Shown here piece by piece: positions 1 to 6,378 of a stretch of 6,378 bases of DNA. The translations under genes and the position numbers were made by a program. The DNA comes from Allobrachymonas sp. Its GTDB lineage: Bacteria > Pseudomonadota > Gammaproteobacteria > Burkholderiales > Burkholderiaceae_C. Each line of letters starts with the position of its first letter. The stretch's first letter is position 1. The notes under the pieces are model-generated. The model worked only from the letters and a program-made list of their open reading frames with translations. It was not told where the DNA came from and did no database searches. Location of the stretch: positions 1-6,378 of the forward strand of contig JAAUOI010000185.1 of NCBI GenBank assembly GCA_012036375.1, in the 5' to 3' direction.

Positions 1-3000
1 GCCAATGCAGGCACCTTGACGGGCGGCGGCACAGTCAATGTGGGCGCGAACAGTTTGACCAATGATGCATCAGGCACGATTGCACCTGGCGGTGGCGGTT
101 CTATTGCTACATTAACGATAGCAGGCAACGCAGATTTGACGAAGGGTGCGCTGCTATTTGACCTTGGAAATTCAGGAGCTTCCGACCGTCTGGTGATCAC
201 AGGCAGCGCAGCTTTGGGTGCATCACTGAAGCTTAGTGAAGTTACCTTGGGTGCAGCCAATGTTGACGATAGCTATACCTTGATCACTTATGCTTCTCGA
301 ACCAACACGGCTGGGCTCGATACAACGGCCATCGGCGATGTGAATATCTCGGGAGCGAACAAGAGCACATCCTTTGCAGCCAACGTGAGCTCAGTGACCA
401 ATCGCTGGAATATTAATGCCGACGGATTGTGGACGTTAGCGAGCAACTGGAGTCGCGGGCATACGCCAACTGCATCAGAAGATGTGGTGATTGCGCCTAC
501 TGGCAGCAAAACAATCTCGCTTACGGCGGCTGACGGCCTCGCTCGATCAATCACACTGACGGATAGTGACGACACGCTGGTGATTCAAGGCAATGCTACT
601 GCGGCAGCAAATTTGTCTGTGGATAACGAATTTTTGAGCAACGGTAAGGTGCAGATCTCAGGTGTCGCCACCAAAGCAGGCAACCTGACCACTGGCATCG
701 ATAATGGTGATGACACCACTATTGCCCATCTGCAAATGCAGGGCTTCTCTTTCCTAATTGCTAATGGTGATGTTTATACCCAAGGTGCAACGATTTCAGC
801 AGCTTCTGGCCTCAGCCCACAAATTCAAGGCTCAGCTTGGTATGCACAAAACGGCGAGCACTTGTTCCAAGGTACAGGCAGCATCGATTTTTCTGGCACG
901 ACGCTCTACAACGAAAGCCTGTCTACAGTATCCATCGCCTCTGGAACAACGGTATTTGGGGCATCGGTGGTTAACCAAGGCACTGTGAACGTGGCGTCTG
1001 GTTCAACATGGTCATTGGAACCAGGCAATAGCTTTTTCAATGAGCATGTTTTAACGGGTACGGGCACAGTTCGTGTCAATAGCAGCAGCGCTATGTTTCA
1101 AAACAAAGCCACTGGCATCATCCGGCCAGGTGGCACAGGAATTGGTGAGATCACCTTGGCTGCTGCTAGCGGCGCTGGCATTTATTTGGATGCCGGGAGT
1201 GCAGACATTCAACTGAGCAGCGCGTCCAGTTACGACAAAATCAAAGTCAATGGTGCCTTGACCACAGCCAATACCTTCAATCTGAATCTGAGCGAGACCA
1301 CGCCGTTTGTGGCAGGTGGCGATGCCTTCCAAGCAATCAGCTTTAACAGCACACGATCTGGTGGTTTACCCACAGTGAACTCATTGATCGCTGGTAAAAC
1401 CTTCGCCGCCAGCGAAGCCAGCGCGTTTGGTAGCGCCATCACACTTACGGCCTCGGGCGGCTTTGTGAGCAATATTTTCTGGGATGGCGGCGGAGACGGT
1501 TTGAATTGGAGCGATAAGTTCAATTGGTCAACCGATTTGTTGCCCGTTGCAGGACAAAATGTGACGATCAATTCCAGCAGCAATTTGGTGACTTTGTCAT
1601 CGGGCATTTATGGTGGCTTGACCGGCCTGAATTTGGATATGACGGATCAGCTGTTCGTTACAGGTGGTTCGTTGGCATTGCCAAACTCGAATGTGTTTCT
1701 GAACGGCGTGGTCGACCTGTCGGGAGGCACGCTGGTCGGCAGCAGCTCAGGCGGCTTATTGGGCAGTTCATTCAATTGGAGCGGAGGAACACTCTCTGGC
1801 GGCGGCAGCTATACAGCCAGTACGGTCAGTTTGAGTGGCGGTGGTGTGCGTGTGCTTGATGGCATGACCTTAAATTCAGGCCCGAGTACTTTGACTGGAG
1901 GCGAACTTTCGCTACGTTCAGGAACTTTGAATACCGGGTCGTTCGGCTTGCTGATTAATTCAACCGCAAGTTTGTCATTTGATGGCGGCACCTTGCTGAC
2001 CACAGGGTTGACCAACACAGGGCGTGTCAACGTCAATACAGGCTCGGTTTCGCTTAACAACACAGCGCTTCAGACGGGAGCTTTCAGTATCGCGGCCGGT
2101 GCGAATATGGCCTTCGGTAACAATACGACGCTTTCTCCAGCGTCCAGCGTGACAGGTGGCTCTTGGACGGTTGGGAATGGAAAGACTGTCATTTCTCTGG
2201 GTTCTTTGAACCGTGGTGCGGGTAGCATCACCCTAGTGGATGTCAATGGCAATTTGAATATGACGGGGGGCTTGGAAACCGATGAGTTAATTTTGCATGC
2301 TGGTGCCAGCTTGACTGGCACTGGAGGTGCGCTCAAGGTCAATACGGCTTTGGATACGTTTATTACCGCCAACCCAATCACCGGCTTCGGTAGTGCCACG
2401 TTGACTCAGGTCTCTGGTGATCTTGTGCTGAACCAAGATTTATCCGTCACGGGAGCGGCAGTGCTCAATGCGCTTACAGGTGCGATTGAAAACACGAGCG
2501 CTGGCGCGATACTGACTGCCGCGAGCGTCAAGGCCAACGCATCTGATATGGTCGATCTGAATGTAGTGAGTAATACTATCGGTGCCACCAGCGACAATGA
2601 CAGCATTTTCCTCAACGTGACGGGTTCGACGCAGATCAGCAGCCTGTCCACTGCTGCTGGCCAAACTGTGCAGATCACTTCCACGGGTAATGTGGGGCAA
2701 ACAGGCGCGATTCAGACAGCGGGCGCTGTGATCCTCGATTTGGGGATGAATGGCGTGGCTTGGCTGGATACGGGCAATCAATTTGGCGAGGGCGTGCATG
2801 TTGTTTCTGCCAATATGGTGCAGCTAATCTCCAACGCCGCCAGCGCCGTGAGACTGAGTGGCAGCATGAGCAATCTTCAGCTCGGCGGTGGCGCTGTGCA
2901 ATTAGGCAGTTCGTTGAGCACGCTCAATGTCAGCGGCCCACTCACTGTGGTGGCCAGTGGCAACATCAGCCAAGGCGCGGCACTGAATGTGACGGGGCTA

Positions 3001-5019
3001 GCCAGCTTGACTGCCAGCTCGGGCAGCATTGTGCTGCCGACATTGAGCACCTATGGTGGCGGCATTGCGTTTAATGCGTCTAGCGATGTGCAATTCAATG
3101 CCAACTCAGCCGTAGCAATTCGCGGCTCGACCAATGGTAATTTGAGCTTGCAAGCGGCTGGCAATGTGACGCAAAGCGGTGTGCTCACGGTGGCGAACAC
3201 TGCAACCGTTTCAGCGGCTGGCGCAGACGTGATTTTGACCAACAGTGGCAATAATTTTGGTGGCCTGCTGGCGACGGCCAACAACTTGACCTTGGTGGAC
3301 ATTGGCAATTTGAATTTAGGTGGCGCAATCTCTGGTGCGGCGAATGTAACGATTGGCGGCAATTTGGGCAACGGCACCCTGGGTAGCTTCAACGCCGGCA
3401 GCTTGCAGATTAATACCAATGTCAGCAGTGTGGTAAGTTTGAACGCGAATGTGGCTGGTCAAACCAATTTCACTGGCCCGGGTACCTATAGCGACATCAC
3501 TTACACCAACGCCAGCGCAGGCAGCTACAGCAATCTGATTGCCTCGGGCACAGTAGCTATTAACCAAACGGGCACCTTGAACTTGCCTTCTATTGTGCAG
3601 GCGGCCAGTGTCCAACTTTCTGCTTCAGGTGCTATCACGCAAGCGGGTTTCATTGATTCACCGAACGTGAGTTTTGCAGCGGCTGGCCACAATGTGACGC
3701 TGGATGCTGCAAATAATAATTTCATCAATGTCAGCGGCGCAGGAGCAGACATCACGCTCAGAAGCACGCAGAACATTGACCCGAATTTGAACGCCAGCGG
3801 CACAGTCAGTTTCATTGGGACAGGCATCAACCAAAGCGCAGGGAATGCTATTAACTCTGTAGCATTTAGCGCAAATGTGACGGGCGGTTTGGGCTTGTTT
3901 GGTAACAACAATCTGGGCTCCATCACGGCTACAGCAGGTGCGGATATGGATATTCGCAACGGCGCTGCGCCTTTGGAGTTGGGCAATTTGATGGCAAGTA
4001 AAGTGGGTGGGGCAAGCATCAGCCTCAACGCCGCAGGCGCTGTGTCGCAAGTGGCCGGATCAGCCCTTCAAGCTGATCAAGTGAGTCTGACGGGCAGCTC
4101 GCTAGGCGCAAGCACTTCGCCGATTGATGTGCAAACACCTCGCGTGCGCTTCAATGCCACAGCGGGTGATGCGTATGTGCGCAACAACCAAACCAGTGAG
4201 TTGGTGGGTATGCAGGCTGCCGGCACTGCGAGCTATTTTGCGGCAGCGGATGTGCAGGTGGTGGGCGATGTGAGTGCGGCCAATGTGCAAATCAATTCGA
4301 ACAATGCCTTGGATATTGGCAGCCCAAGCAATGCGGTGCAAATCTTTGCAAGCAGCTCGATTGACTTGCAGGGCGCTGACATCACGATTGAAGGCGGCAC
4401 CAGCGCGGGCGCATCGGCCAAGGTGTTTTCTCAGGGAACGATTCGCGTGAACACGGCGGGTAATTTTGTGATTCAAGGGGGAACGCAGAGCAACGCGTTT
4501 GCCGAGTTGTTTGGGCTTGGAGCAGTCACTGTGACATCGGCCAACACCTTGGTGCAAGGCGGCTCGGGCAACAATGCCTATGCCAAGCTCGACCCTGCAT
4601 TGGGCTCACTGCTCACGATCAACAGCGGGGCGGTGGATGTGCAGGGCGGCTCGGGTGCAGGCGCTTATGGCGCGATTGTGTCGGACGGCGATATTGTCAT
4701 CAATGCCGCGAGCCTGAACCTAGCGGCAGGCACCGGGCTGGATGCGGATGCGGTGGTGATTTCGCAGTTTGGCCTGATTACCGCGCCAAGCTCCTGCAAT
4801 GGATGTGTGGAATTGAGCACGACGCCCCTTGGCGATGGCATCACGGGTCTCGGTTTGTACAGCGGTGGCCGCATACTGGCGCAGAGCAACAACACCAACT
4901 TGCTGAGCACGCAGTTGCTACAAATTGGCTTGGTTGTCGATGATCTCAGCAATCAATCAGATGACGATGAAGAGCGTGGGCAACCCGACATTGTGGTGGA
5001 AGGGCAGGTTTGCCCATGA
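1..5019 (+). CDS. Giant repeat-rich adhesin/exoprotein, filamentous-haemagglutinin-like, 5' partial
   Basis: This is the C-terminal 1672 residues of a very large secreted or surface protein. The frame is open from base 1, so the true start, signal peptide and any N-terminal secretion domain lie upstream. What is visible: a composition dominated by G, S, T, N, A, V and L, with few Lys or Arg. Alternating beta-strand repeats run throughout, as in right-handed beta-helix proteins. The order is two PGG/W-NWS modules (73-1581), a GGTL-rich part (about 1600-2300), I-T-Q-x-G repeats (2686-4056), five GGT/GGS repeats (4384-4788), and a tail with CNGC, a DDDEE patch and a final VCP. No C-terminal beta-barrel or LPXTG-type anchor is present. 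Known of the family: such proteins are exported by two-partner secretion (TpsA through a TpsB pore) and act in adhesion, aggregation or biofilm. The role here is inferred from architecture only. A large autotransporter-like protein anchored by another route remains possible. I am sure of the gene and fairly sure of the broad class, but not of the ligand. Confidence 0.85.
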   Translation, partial: ANAGTLTGGGTVNVGANSLTNDASGTIAPGGGGSIATLTIAGNADLTKGALLFDLGNSGASDRLVITGSAALGASLKLSEVTLGAANVDDSYTLITYASRTNTAGLDTTAIGDVNISGANKSTSFAANVSSVTNRWNINADGLWTLASNWSRGHTPTASEDVVIAPTGSKTISLTAADGLARSITLTDSDDTLVIQGNATAAANLSVDNEFLSNGKVQISGVATKAGNLTTGIDNGDDTTIAHLQMQGFSFLIANGDVYTQGATISAASGLSPQIQGSAWYAQNGEHLFQGTGSIDFSGTTLYNESLSTVSIASGTTVFGASVVNQGTVNVASGSTWSLEPGNSFFNEHVLTGTGTVRVNSSSAMFQNKATGIIRPGGTGIGEITLAAASGAGIYLDAGSADIQLSSASSYDKIKVNGALTTANTFNLNLSETTPFVAGGDAFQAISFNSTRSGGLPTVNSLIAGKTFAASEASAFGSAITLTASGGFVSNIFWDGGGDGLNWSDKFNWSTDLLPVAGQNVTINSSSNLVTLSSGIYGGLTGLNLDMTDQLFVTGGSLALPNSNVFLNGVVDLSGGTLVGSSSGGLLGSSFNWSGGTLSGGGSYTASTVSLSGGGVRVLDGMTLNSGPSTLTGGELSLRSGTLNTGSFGLLINSTASLSFDGGTLLTTGLTNTGRVNVNTGSVSLNNTALQTGAFSIAAGANMAFGNNTTLSPASSVTGGSWTVGNGKTVISLGSLNRGAGSITLVDVNGNLNMTGGLETDELILHAGASLTGTGGALKVNTALDTFITANPITGFGSATLTQVSGDLVLNQDLSVTGAAVLNALTGAIENTSAGAILTAASVKANASDMVDLNVVSNTIGATSDNDSIFLNVTGSTQISSLSTAAGQTVQITSTGNVGQTGAIQTAGAVILDLGMNGVAWLDTGNQFGEGVHVVSANMVQLISNAASAVRLSGSMSNLQLGGGAVQLGSSLSTLNVSGPLTVVASGNISQGAALNVTGLASLTASSGSIVLPTLSTYGGGIAFNASSDVQFNANSAVAIRGSTNGNLSLQAAGNVTQSGVLTVANTATVSAAGADVILTNSGNNFGGLLATANNLTLVDIGNLNLGGAISGAANVTIGGNLGNGTLGSFNAGSLQINTNVSSVVSLNANVAGQTNFTGPGTYSDITYTNASAGSYSNLIASGTVAINQTGTLNLPSIVQAASVQLSASGAITQAGFIDSPNVSFAAAGHNVTLDAANNNFINVSGAGADITLRSTQNIDPNLNASGTVSFIGTGINQSAGNAINSVAFSANVTGGLGLFGNNNLGSITATAGADMDIRNGAAPLELGNLMASKVGGASISLNAAGAVSQVAGSALQADQVSLTGSSLGASTSPIDVQTPRVRFNATAGDAYVRNNQTSELVGMQAAGTASYFAAADVQVVGDVSAANVQINSNNALDIGSPSNAVQIFASSSIDLQGADITIEGGTSAGASAKVFSQGTIRVNTAGNFVIQGGTQSNAFAELFGLGAVTVTSANTLVQGGSGNNAYAKLDPALGSLLTINSGAVDVQGGSGAGAYGAIVSDGDIVINAASLNLAAGTGLDADAVVISQFGLITAPSSCNGCVELSTTPLGDGITGLGLYSGGRILAQSNNTNLLSTQLLQIGLVVDDLSNQSDDDEERGQPDIVVEGQVCP
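73..504 (+). repeat. Composite adhesin module, copy 1
   Basis: Within the adhesin, this stretch encodes GTIAPGGGGS, then a beta-strand part with SDRLVITGSAALGASLKLSE (from 181) and YTLITYASR, and ends with W...GLW...NWS..HTPTASEDVVI (Trp codons at 406 and 448). The same order of motifs recurs about 1.04-1.08 kb downstream. The first half resembles the autotransporter-associated beta-strand pattern, in which a 'PGG..I.TL' segment precedes a 'DRL.V.G.A.L.G.L' segment. That resemblance is judged by eye. Confidence 0.6.
1114..1581 (+). repeat. Composite adhesin module, copy 2 (diverged)
   Basis: This is the second occurrence of the module. GIIRPGGTGIGEITL (from 1114) matches GTIAPGG at 73. YDKIKVNGALTTANTFNLNLSE (from 1231) matches the SDRLVITGSAAL segment at 181. 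A Trp-containing stretch (WDGGGDGLNW...FNWS..LLPVAGQNVTI, Trp codons at 1480 and 1525) matches the W...NWS...EDVVI end of copy 1. The offsets between matching points are 1041, 1050, 1074 and 1077 bp, so order and spacing are kept while sequence identity is modest. This suggests an old internal duplication. Confidence 0.55.
2686..4056 (+). repeat. Series of I-T-Q-x-G type beta-helix repeats
   Basis: This is a recurring pattern inside the adhesin: G-x-I/V-x-Q followed by a small-residue strand, and in the better-conserved units then 'A...V.L....N.F'. The key Gln codons lie at 2698, 2971, 3172, 3565, 3640, 3832 and 4048. Clear examples are GNISQGAALNVTG, GNVTQSGVLTVANTATVS, GAITQAGFIDSPNVSF and GAVSQVAGSALQADQVSL. 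Most spacings are about 190-275 bp. Such units are common in haemagglutinin-like exoproteins and are expected to form successive turns of a right-handed beta-helix. The fold is inferred. Confidence 0.6.
4384..4788 (+). repeat. Five 27-29-residue GGT/GGS repeats near the C-terminus
   Basis: Five successive units begin ITIEGGTSAGASAKV, FVIQGGTQSNAFAEL, TLVQGGSGNNAYAKL, VDVQGGSGAGAYGAI and LNLAAGTGLDADAVV. The position equivalent to the first Gly of the GG pair falls at 4393, 4477, 4558, 4645 and 4726, giving steps of 84, 81, 87 and 81 bp. Each unit reads 'x-V-Q-G-G-S/T-x-x-x-A-x-A-x-[AIV]', a strand ('I.VN', 'VTV', 'LTIN', 'IVIN') and a return. In the last unit the first Gly is replaced by Ala. 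The near-constant step marks a regular solenoid distinct from the irregular upstream repeats. Confidence 0.75.
4792..5016 (+). other. Cysteine-bearing acidic C-terminal tail of the adhesin
   Basis: After the last repeat the protein has SCNGCVELSTTPLGDGITGLGL, with Cys codons at 4795 and 4804. It then passes a segment with LLSTQLLQIGLVVDDLS, an acidic patch (DDDEE, about 4960-4974) and ends in GQVCP with a Cys codon at 5011. I see no other cysteine in the 1672 visible residues. In Haemophilus HMW1, a two-partner adhesin, a C-terminal cysteine pair forms a disulfide loop that holds the protein to its pore. A similar anchoring or plug role is a reasonable inference here, not shown by the sequence. 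Confidence 0.5.
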
Positions 5020-5069
5020 TGTTTGGCGCATTTGCCGCTCATTTGCCGCTACGATGGCAGGATGAATGA
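5016..5069 (+). CDS. Possible 17-codon bridging ORF (doubtful)
   Basis: ATG codons at 5016 and 5019 overlap the adhesin stop and open a third-frame ORF encoding MMFGAFAAHLPLRWQDE, which stops at 5067-5069, just past the hydrolase ATG at 5062. A purine-rich GGAAGGGCAGG (4998-5008) lies 7 nt before the first ATG, a good ribosome-binding position. It could couple translation of the adhesin end to the hydrolase, or it could be chance. The 11-bp tandem repeat lies inside it and shifts its frame. There is no sign of conserved protein coding. Confidence 0.15.
   Translation: MMFGAFAAHLPLRWQDE
5029..5050. repeat. Perfect 11-bp tandem duplication
   Basis: CATTTGCCGCT occurs twice head to tail at 5029-5039 and 5040-5050, in the junction between the adhesin stop and the hydrolase start. 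The unit length is not a multiple of three, so the duplication changes reading frame. This suggests the stretch is not constrained coding sequence and supports placing the hydrolase start downstream at 5062. Confidence 0.9.
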
Positions 5070-5976
5070 ACCTTCACTGAATTTTCTCGACTGTGACCAT
5101 GCTGGCTCTCAGCCCGGCACGCATCGTATGGCCTATTGGAGCCATGGTAATCCGCATCACGAGCATGTGATCGTCTGCGTGCATGGCCTTTCGCGGCAAG
5201 GGCGGGATTTTGATGAGCTGGCCAAGCGACTGATTGGCGCGGACGGCATGCGCTGCCGCGTGGTGGCTGTGGATGTGGCTGGACGAGGAATGAGCGAATG
5301 GCTCTGTGACCCGGCGCTGTACCAAGTGCCTCAGTATGCAGCAGACTTAGTGACGCTTTTGTTTGCACTGCAAGGGCAGGGCGCTCGCATGGTCGATTGG
5401 GTTGGCACGAGCATGGGCGGCTTAATCGGCATTGCTGTATCGGCACAAACAGCGCTGACTCCCGCGCTCAAGATGCTTGCGCCGCGTAAATTGGTTCTTA
5501 ATGATGTGGGCCCTGTCGTGCAATGGTCTGCATTGCAACGTATCAAAGATTACATTGGTGCGGATTTGCGATTTGCTACTGAACAAGAAGCCATCGATGC
5601 GATGTGGAAAATTTCCACGTCTTTTGGCCCTCACACGCCCGAGCAGTGGCGTGCGCTGTGCTTGCCGATGATTCGGCCAGATGGTAAGCAATTCAAACTG
5701 CATTACGACCCGGCAATTGCCGTGCCGATTCGCGCGGCCACGCGTGACACGGCTGCGCAGGGCGAGGCGCTGTTGTGGCAACTGTATGACGCGATTAAGT
5801 CACAAACGCTGCTCGTGCGCGGCAAAGAGTCTGATTTGATCAGCCAAGAGACGGCGCACCATATGCAAACTCGTGGCCCGAGAGCCAAGCTGGTGGAGTT
5901 CGCTGGCGTGGGGCATGCGCCGACTTTGGTGCAGGATGATCAAGTGGATGCCGTGGAGGCATTTCTTTTTGCTTGA
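5062..5976 (+). CDS. Alpha/beta hydrolase
   Basis: This is a complete 304-residue alpha/beta-hydrolase-fold enzyme. Visible motifs are the oxyanion-hole strand VIVCVHGLSRQG (HG at residues 41-42), VDVAGRGMSEW (about 70-80), the nucleophile elbow VGTSMGG with Ser117 (codon 5410), LNDVGP (146-151), the acid in GKESDLIS (Asp258) and the GVGHAPTL histidine (His285). All three catalytic positions are present and the length is typical. There is no signal peptide or membrane segment, so it should be cytoplasmic. The substrate cannot be read from the sequence; esterase, lipase-like or C-C hydrolase activity are all possible. The ATG at 5062 was chosen because the MNEPSLNF start agrees with my memory of the usual family N-terminus and because the upstream in-frame TTG at 5023 would place the 11-bp duplication in coding sequence. 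The Shine-Dalgarno is poor, since GGCAGG abuts the ATG. It lies 17 bp before relA, probably in one transcript. Confidence 0.9.
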   Translation: MNEPSLNFLDCDHAGSQPGTHRMAYWSHGNPHHEHVIVCVHGLSRQGRDFDELAKRLIGADGMRCRVVAVDVAGRGMSEWLCDPALYQVPQYAADLVTLLFALQGQGARMVDWVGTSMGGLIGIAVSAQTALTPALKMLAPRKLVLNDVGPVVQWSALQRIKDYIGADLRFATEQEAIDAMWKISTSFGPHTPEQWRALCLPMIRPDGKQFKLHYDPAIAVPIRAATRDTAAQGEALLWQLYDAIKSQTLLVRGKESDLISQETAHHMQTRGPRAKLVEFAGVGHAPTLVQDDQVDAVEAFLFA

Positions 5977-5993
5977 CCCGTGACTGATATGCC

Positions 5994-6378
5994 ATGAAAA
6001 CGGCAGATTCCACACTCGCGCCTGCATCTGATCAAGCCACTTGTGCACTTGCCCCAGCTTTGCTGGTGGCCGCGCAGGGCTTCTCGGCAGACGATTTGGC
6101 TCGCGATGAAGGCGCTGGTCGCGCCTTGGCGAGGGCACGAGGCTTTGCCGAACCTTTGATTGCACACGAAACGCTGGATACTGGCGAAAACATCCTCGCG
6201 CATGCCGATGCCGTCGCCGATATTTTGCGCAGCATCGGCGGCTCAGAGGCGATGCAGGCAGCCAGCTACCTCGTCTATGCCGGCGAGCATTTGAACAAAC
6301 CGCAGGAGGTGATTGAGCGCGCCTTTGGTGCGAGCTTTGCCACGCTGGCGCTAGAGACAACGCGACTGGTGCAGATTC
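5994..6378 (+). CDS. relA: GTP pyrophosphokinase RelA, N-terminal part (3' partial)
   Basis: This is the first 128 codons of a RelA/SpoT-family protein, running off the right edge; family members are about 740 residues. RelA makes (p)ppGpp from ATP and GTP or GDP on ribosomes that hold uncharged tRNA, driving the stringent response. Visible here are a variable Ala-rich leader (1-45), ARGFAEPLIAHETLDTGE (about 48-65), and HADAVADILRSIGGSEAMQAASYLVYAGEHL (from His70), in words a pseudo-hydrolase domain, then AFGASFATLALETTRLVQI. Bifunctional SpoT/Rel proteins have a catalytic His-Asp after the 'AALL' segment. Here that place reads YLVYAGEHL, so (p)ppGpp hydrolysis is not expected, as in E. coli RelA. 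The synthetase, TGS and ACT regions lie outside the window. The start ATG is 17 bp after the hydrolase stop, with no strong Shine-Dalgarno. The call rests on recognition of this conserved N-terminal segment. Confidence 0.85.
   Translation, partial: MKTADSTLAPASDQATCALAPALLVAAQGFSADDLARDEGAGRALARARGFAEPLIAHETLDTGENILAHADAVADILRSIGGSEAMQAASYLVYAGEHLNKPQEVIERAFGASFATLALETTRLVQI

Noticed and set aside
3525..4050. Antisense open frames opposite the adhesin repeats
   Set aside because: Stop-poor antisense frames are expected opposite biased repeat codons. Their composition is not protein-like and no motif is seen.
4058..4078. Perfect inverted repeat GATCAGC-7 nt-GCTGATC
   Set aside because: It is a short hairpin inside the adhesin gene with no T-tract after it, so it is not a terminator. 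It may be a chance palindrome.
4384..4788. Direct repeats considered as a CRISPR array
   Set aside because: The repeats are diverged in DNA, translate in frame with protein-level conservation, and have no constant repeat separated by unique spacers.
4792..5019. C-terminal autotransporter beta-barrel
   Set aside because: Only about 75 residues follow the last repeat. They are acidic with no amphipathic strand series, and the protein ends in VCP rather than an aromatic residue.
5023..5061. TTG at 5023 as the hydrolase start, adding 13 residues
   Set aside because: It would put the frame-shifting 11-bp duplication into coding sequence. It is also a rarer start codon, and the ATG at 5062 gives the N-terminus I expect for the family.
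5020..5061. Rho-independent terminator after the adhesin
   Set aside because: Only a weak 4-bp TGCC/GGCA pairing can be drawn and no T-run follows it.
5973..5993. TTGACC near the hydrolase stop as a -35 box for relA
   Set aside because: There is no matching -10 element at the right distance upstream of the relA start, and the intergenic gap is only 17 bp.
5989..5997. Two-codon ORF ATG-CCA-TGA overlapping the relA ATG
   Set aside because: It is too short to support as a leader and is expected by chance.
5800..6360. Long antisense open frame (186 codons) opposite the hydrolase end and relA start
   Set aside because: It lies opposite two recognisable genes, and its Arg/Pro/Ser/His-rich composition is typical of a shadow frame in GC-rich coding DNA.

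Overview
The window looks like chromosomal DNA from a betaproteobacterium, most likely order Burkholderiales and possibly family Comamonadaceae. That placement rests on protein-level resemblance: a RelA with a degenerate HD domain, preceded by an alpha/beta hydrolase of a type I associate with that group. No marker gene fixes the taxon. All three genes lie on the + strand and are tightly packed, with no RNA gene, insertion sequence or CRISPR array.

Positions 1-5019 are the 3' part of a very large adhesin or exoprotein gene that is open at the left edge, with 1672 codons before the stop. The protein is built of beta-helix-type repeats rich in Gly, Ser, Thr, Asn, Ala and Val, and it changes character along its length. 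First come two diverged copies, about 1.05 kb apart, of a composite module (PGG-type beta strands followed by a W...NWS motif). Next is a GGTL-rich stretch (about 1600-2300), then a series of 'I-T-Q-x-G' beta-helix repeats (about 2690-4060). A short array of five 27-29-residue GGT/GGS repeats follows (4384-4788). The C-terminal tail carries the only cysteines of the visible protein and an acidic patch. There is no C-terminal beta-barrel, so two-partner secretion fits better than a classical autotransporter.

Positions 5020-5061 are a 42-bp junction. It contains a perfect tandem duplication of 11 bp and a possible 17-codon ORF bridging the two flanking genes. I see no convincing terminator or promoter there.

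Positions 5062-5976 encode a complete cytoplasmic alpha/beta hydrolase with an intact Ser-Asp-His triad. After 17 bp comes the 5' end of relA (5994 to the right edge), the ribosome-associated (p)ppGpp synthetase of the stringent response. The hydrolase and relA are probably co-transcribed. The adhesin is probably a separate accessory gene that happens to end next to this housekeeping pair. I did not find a clearly new system here; the points most worth checking are the adhesin's modular build and cysteine tail, and the unusual gene junction.
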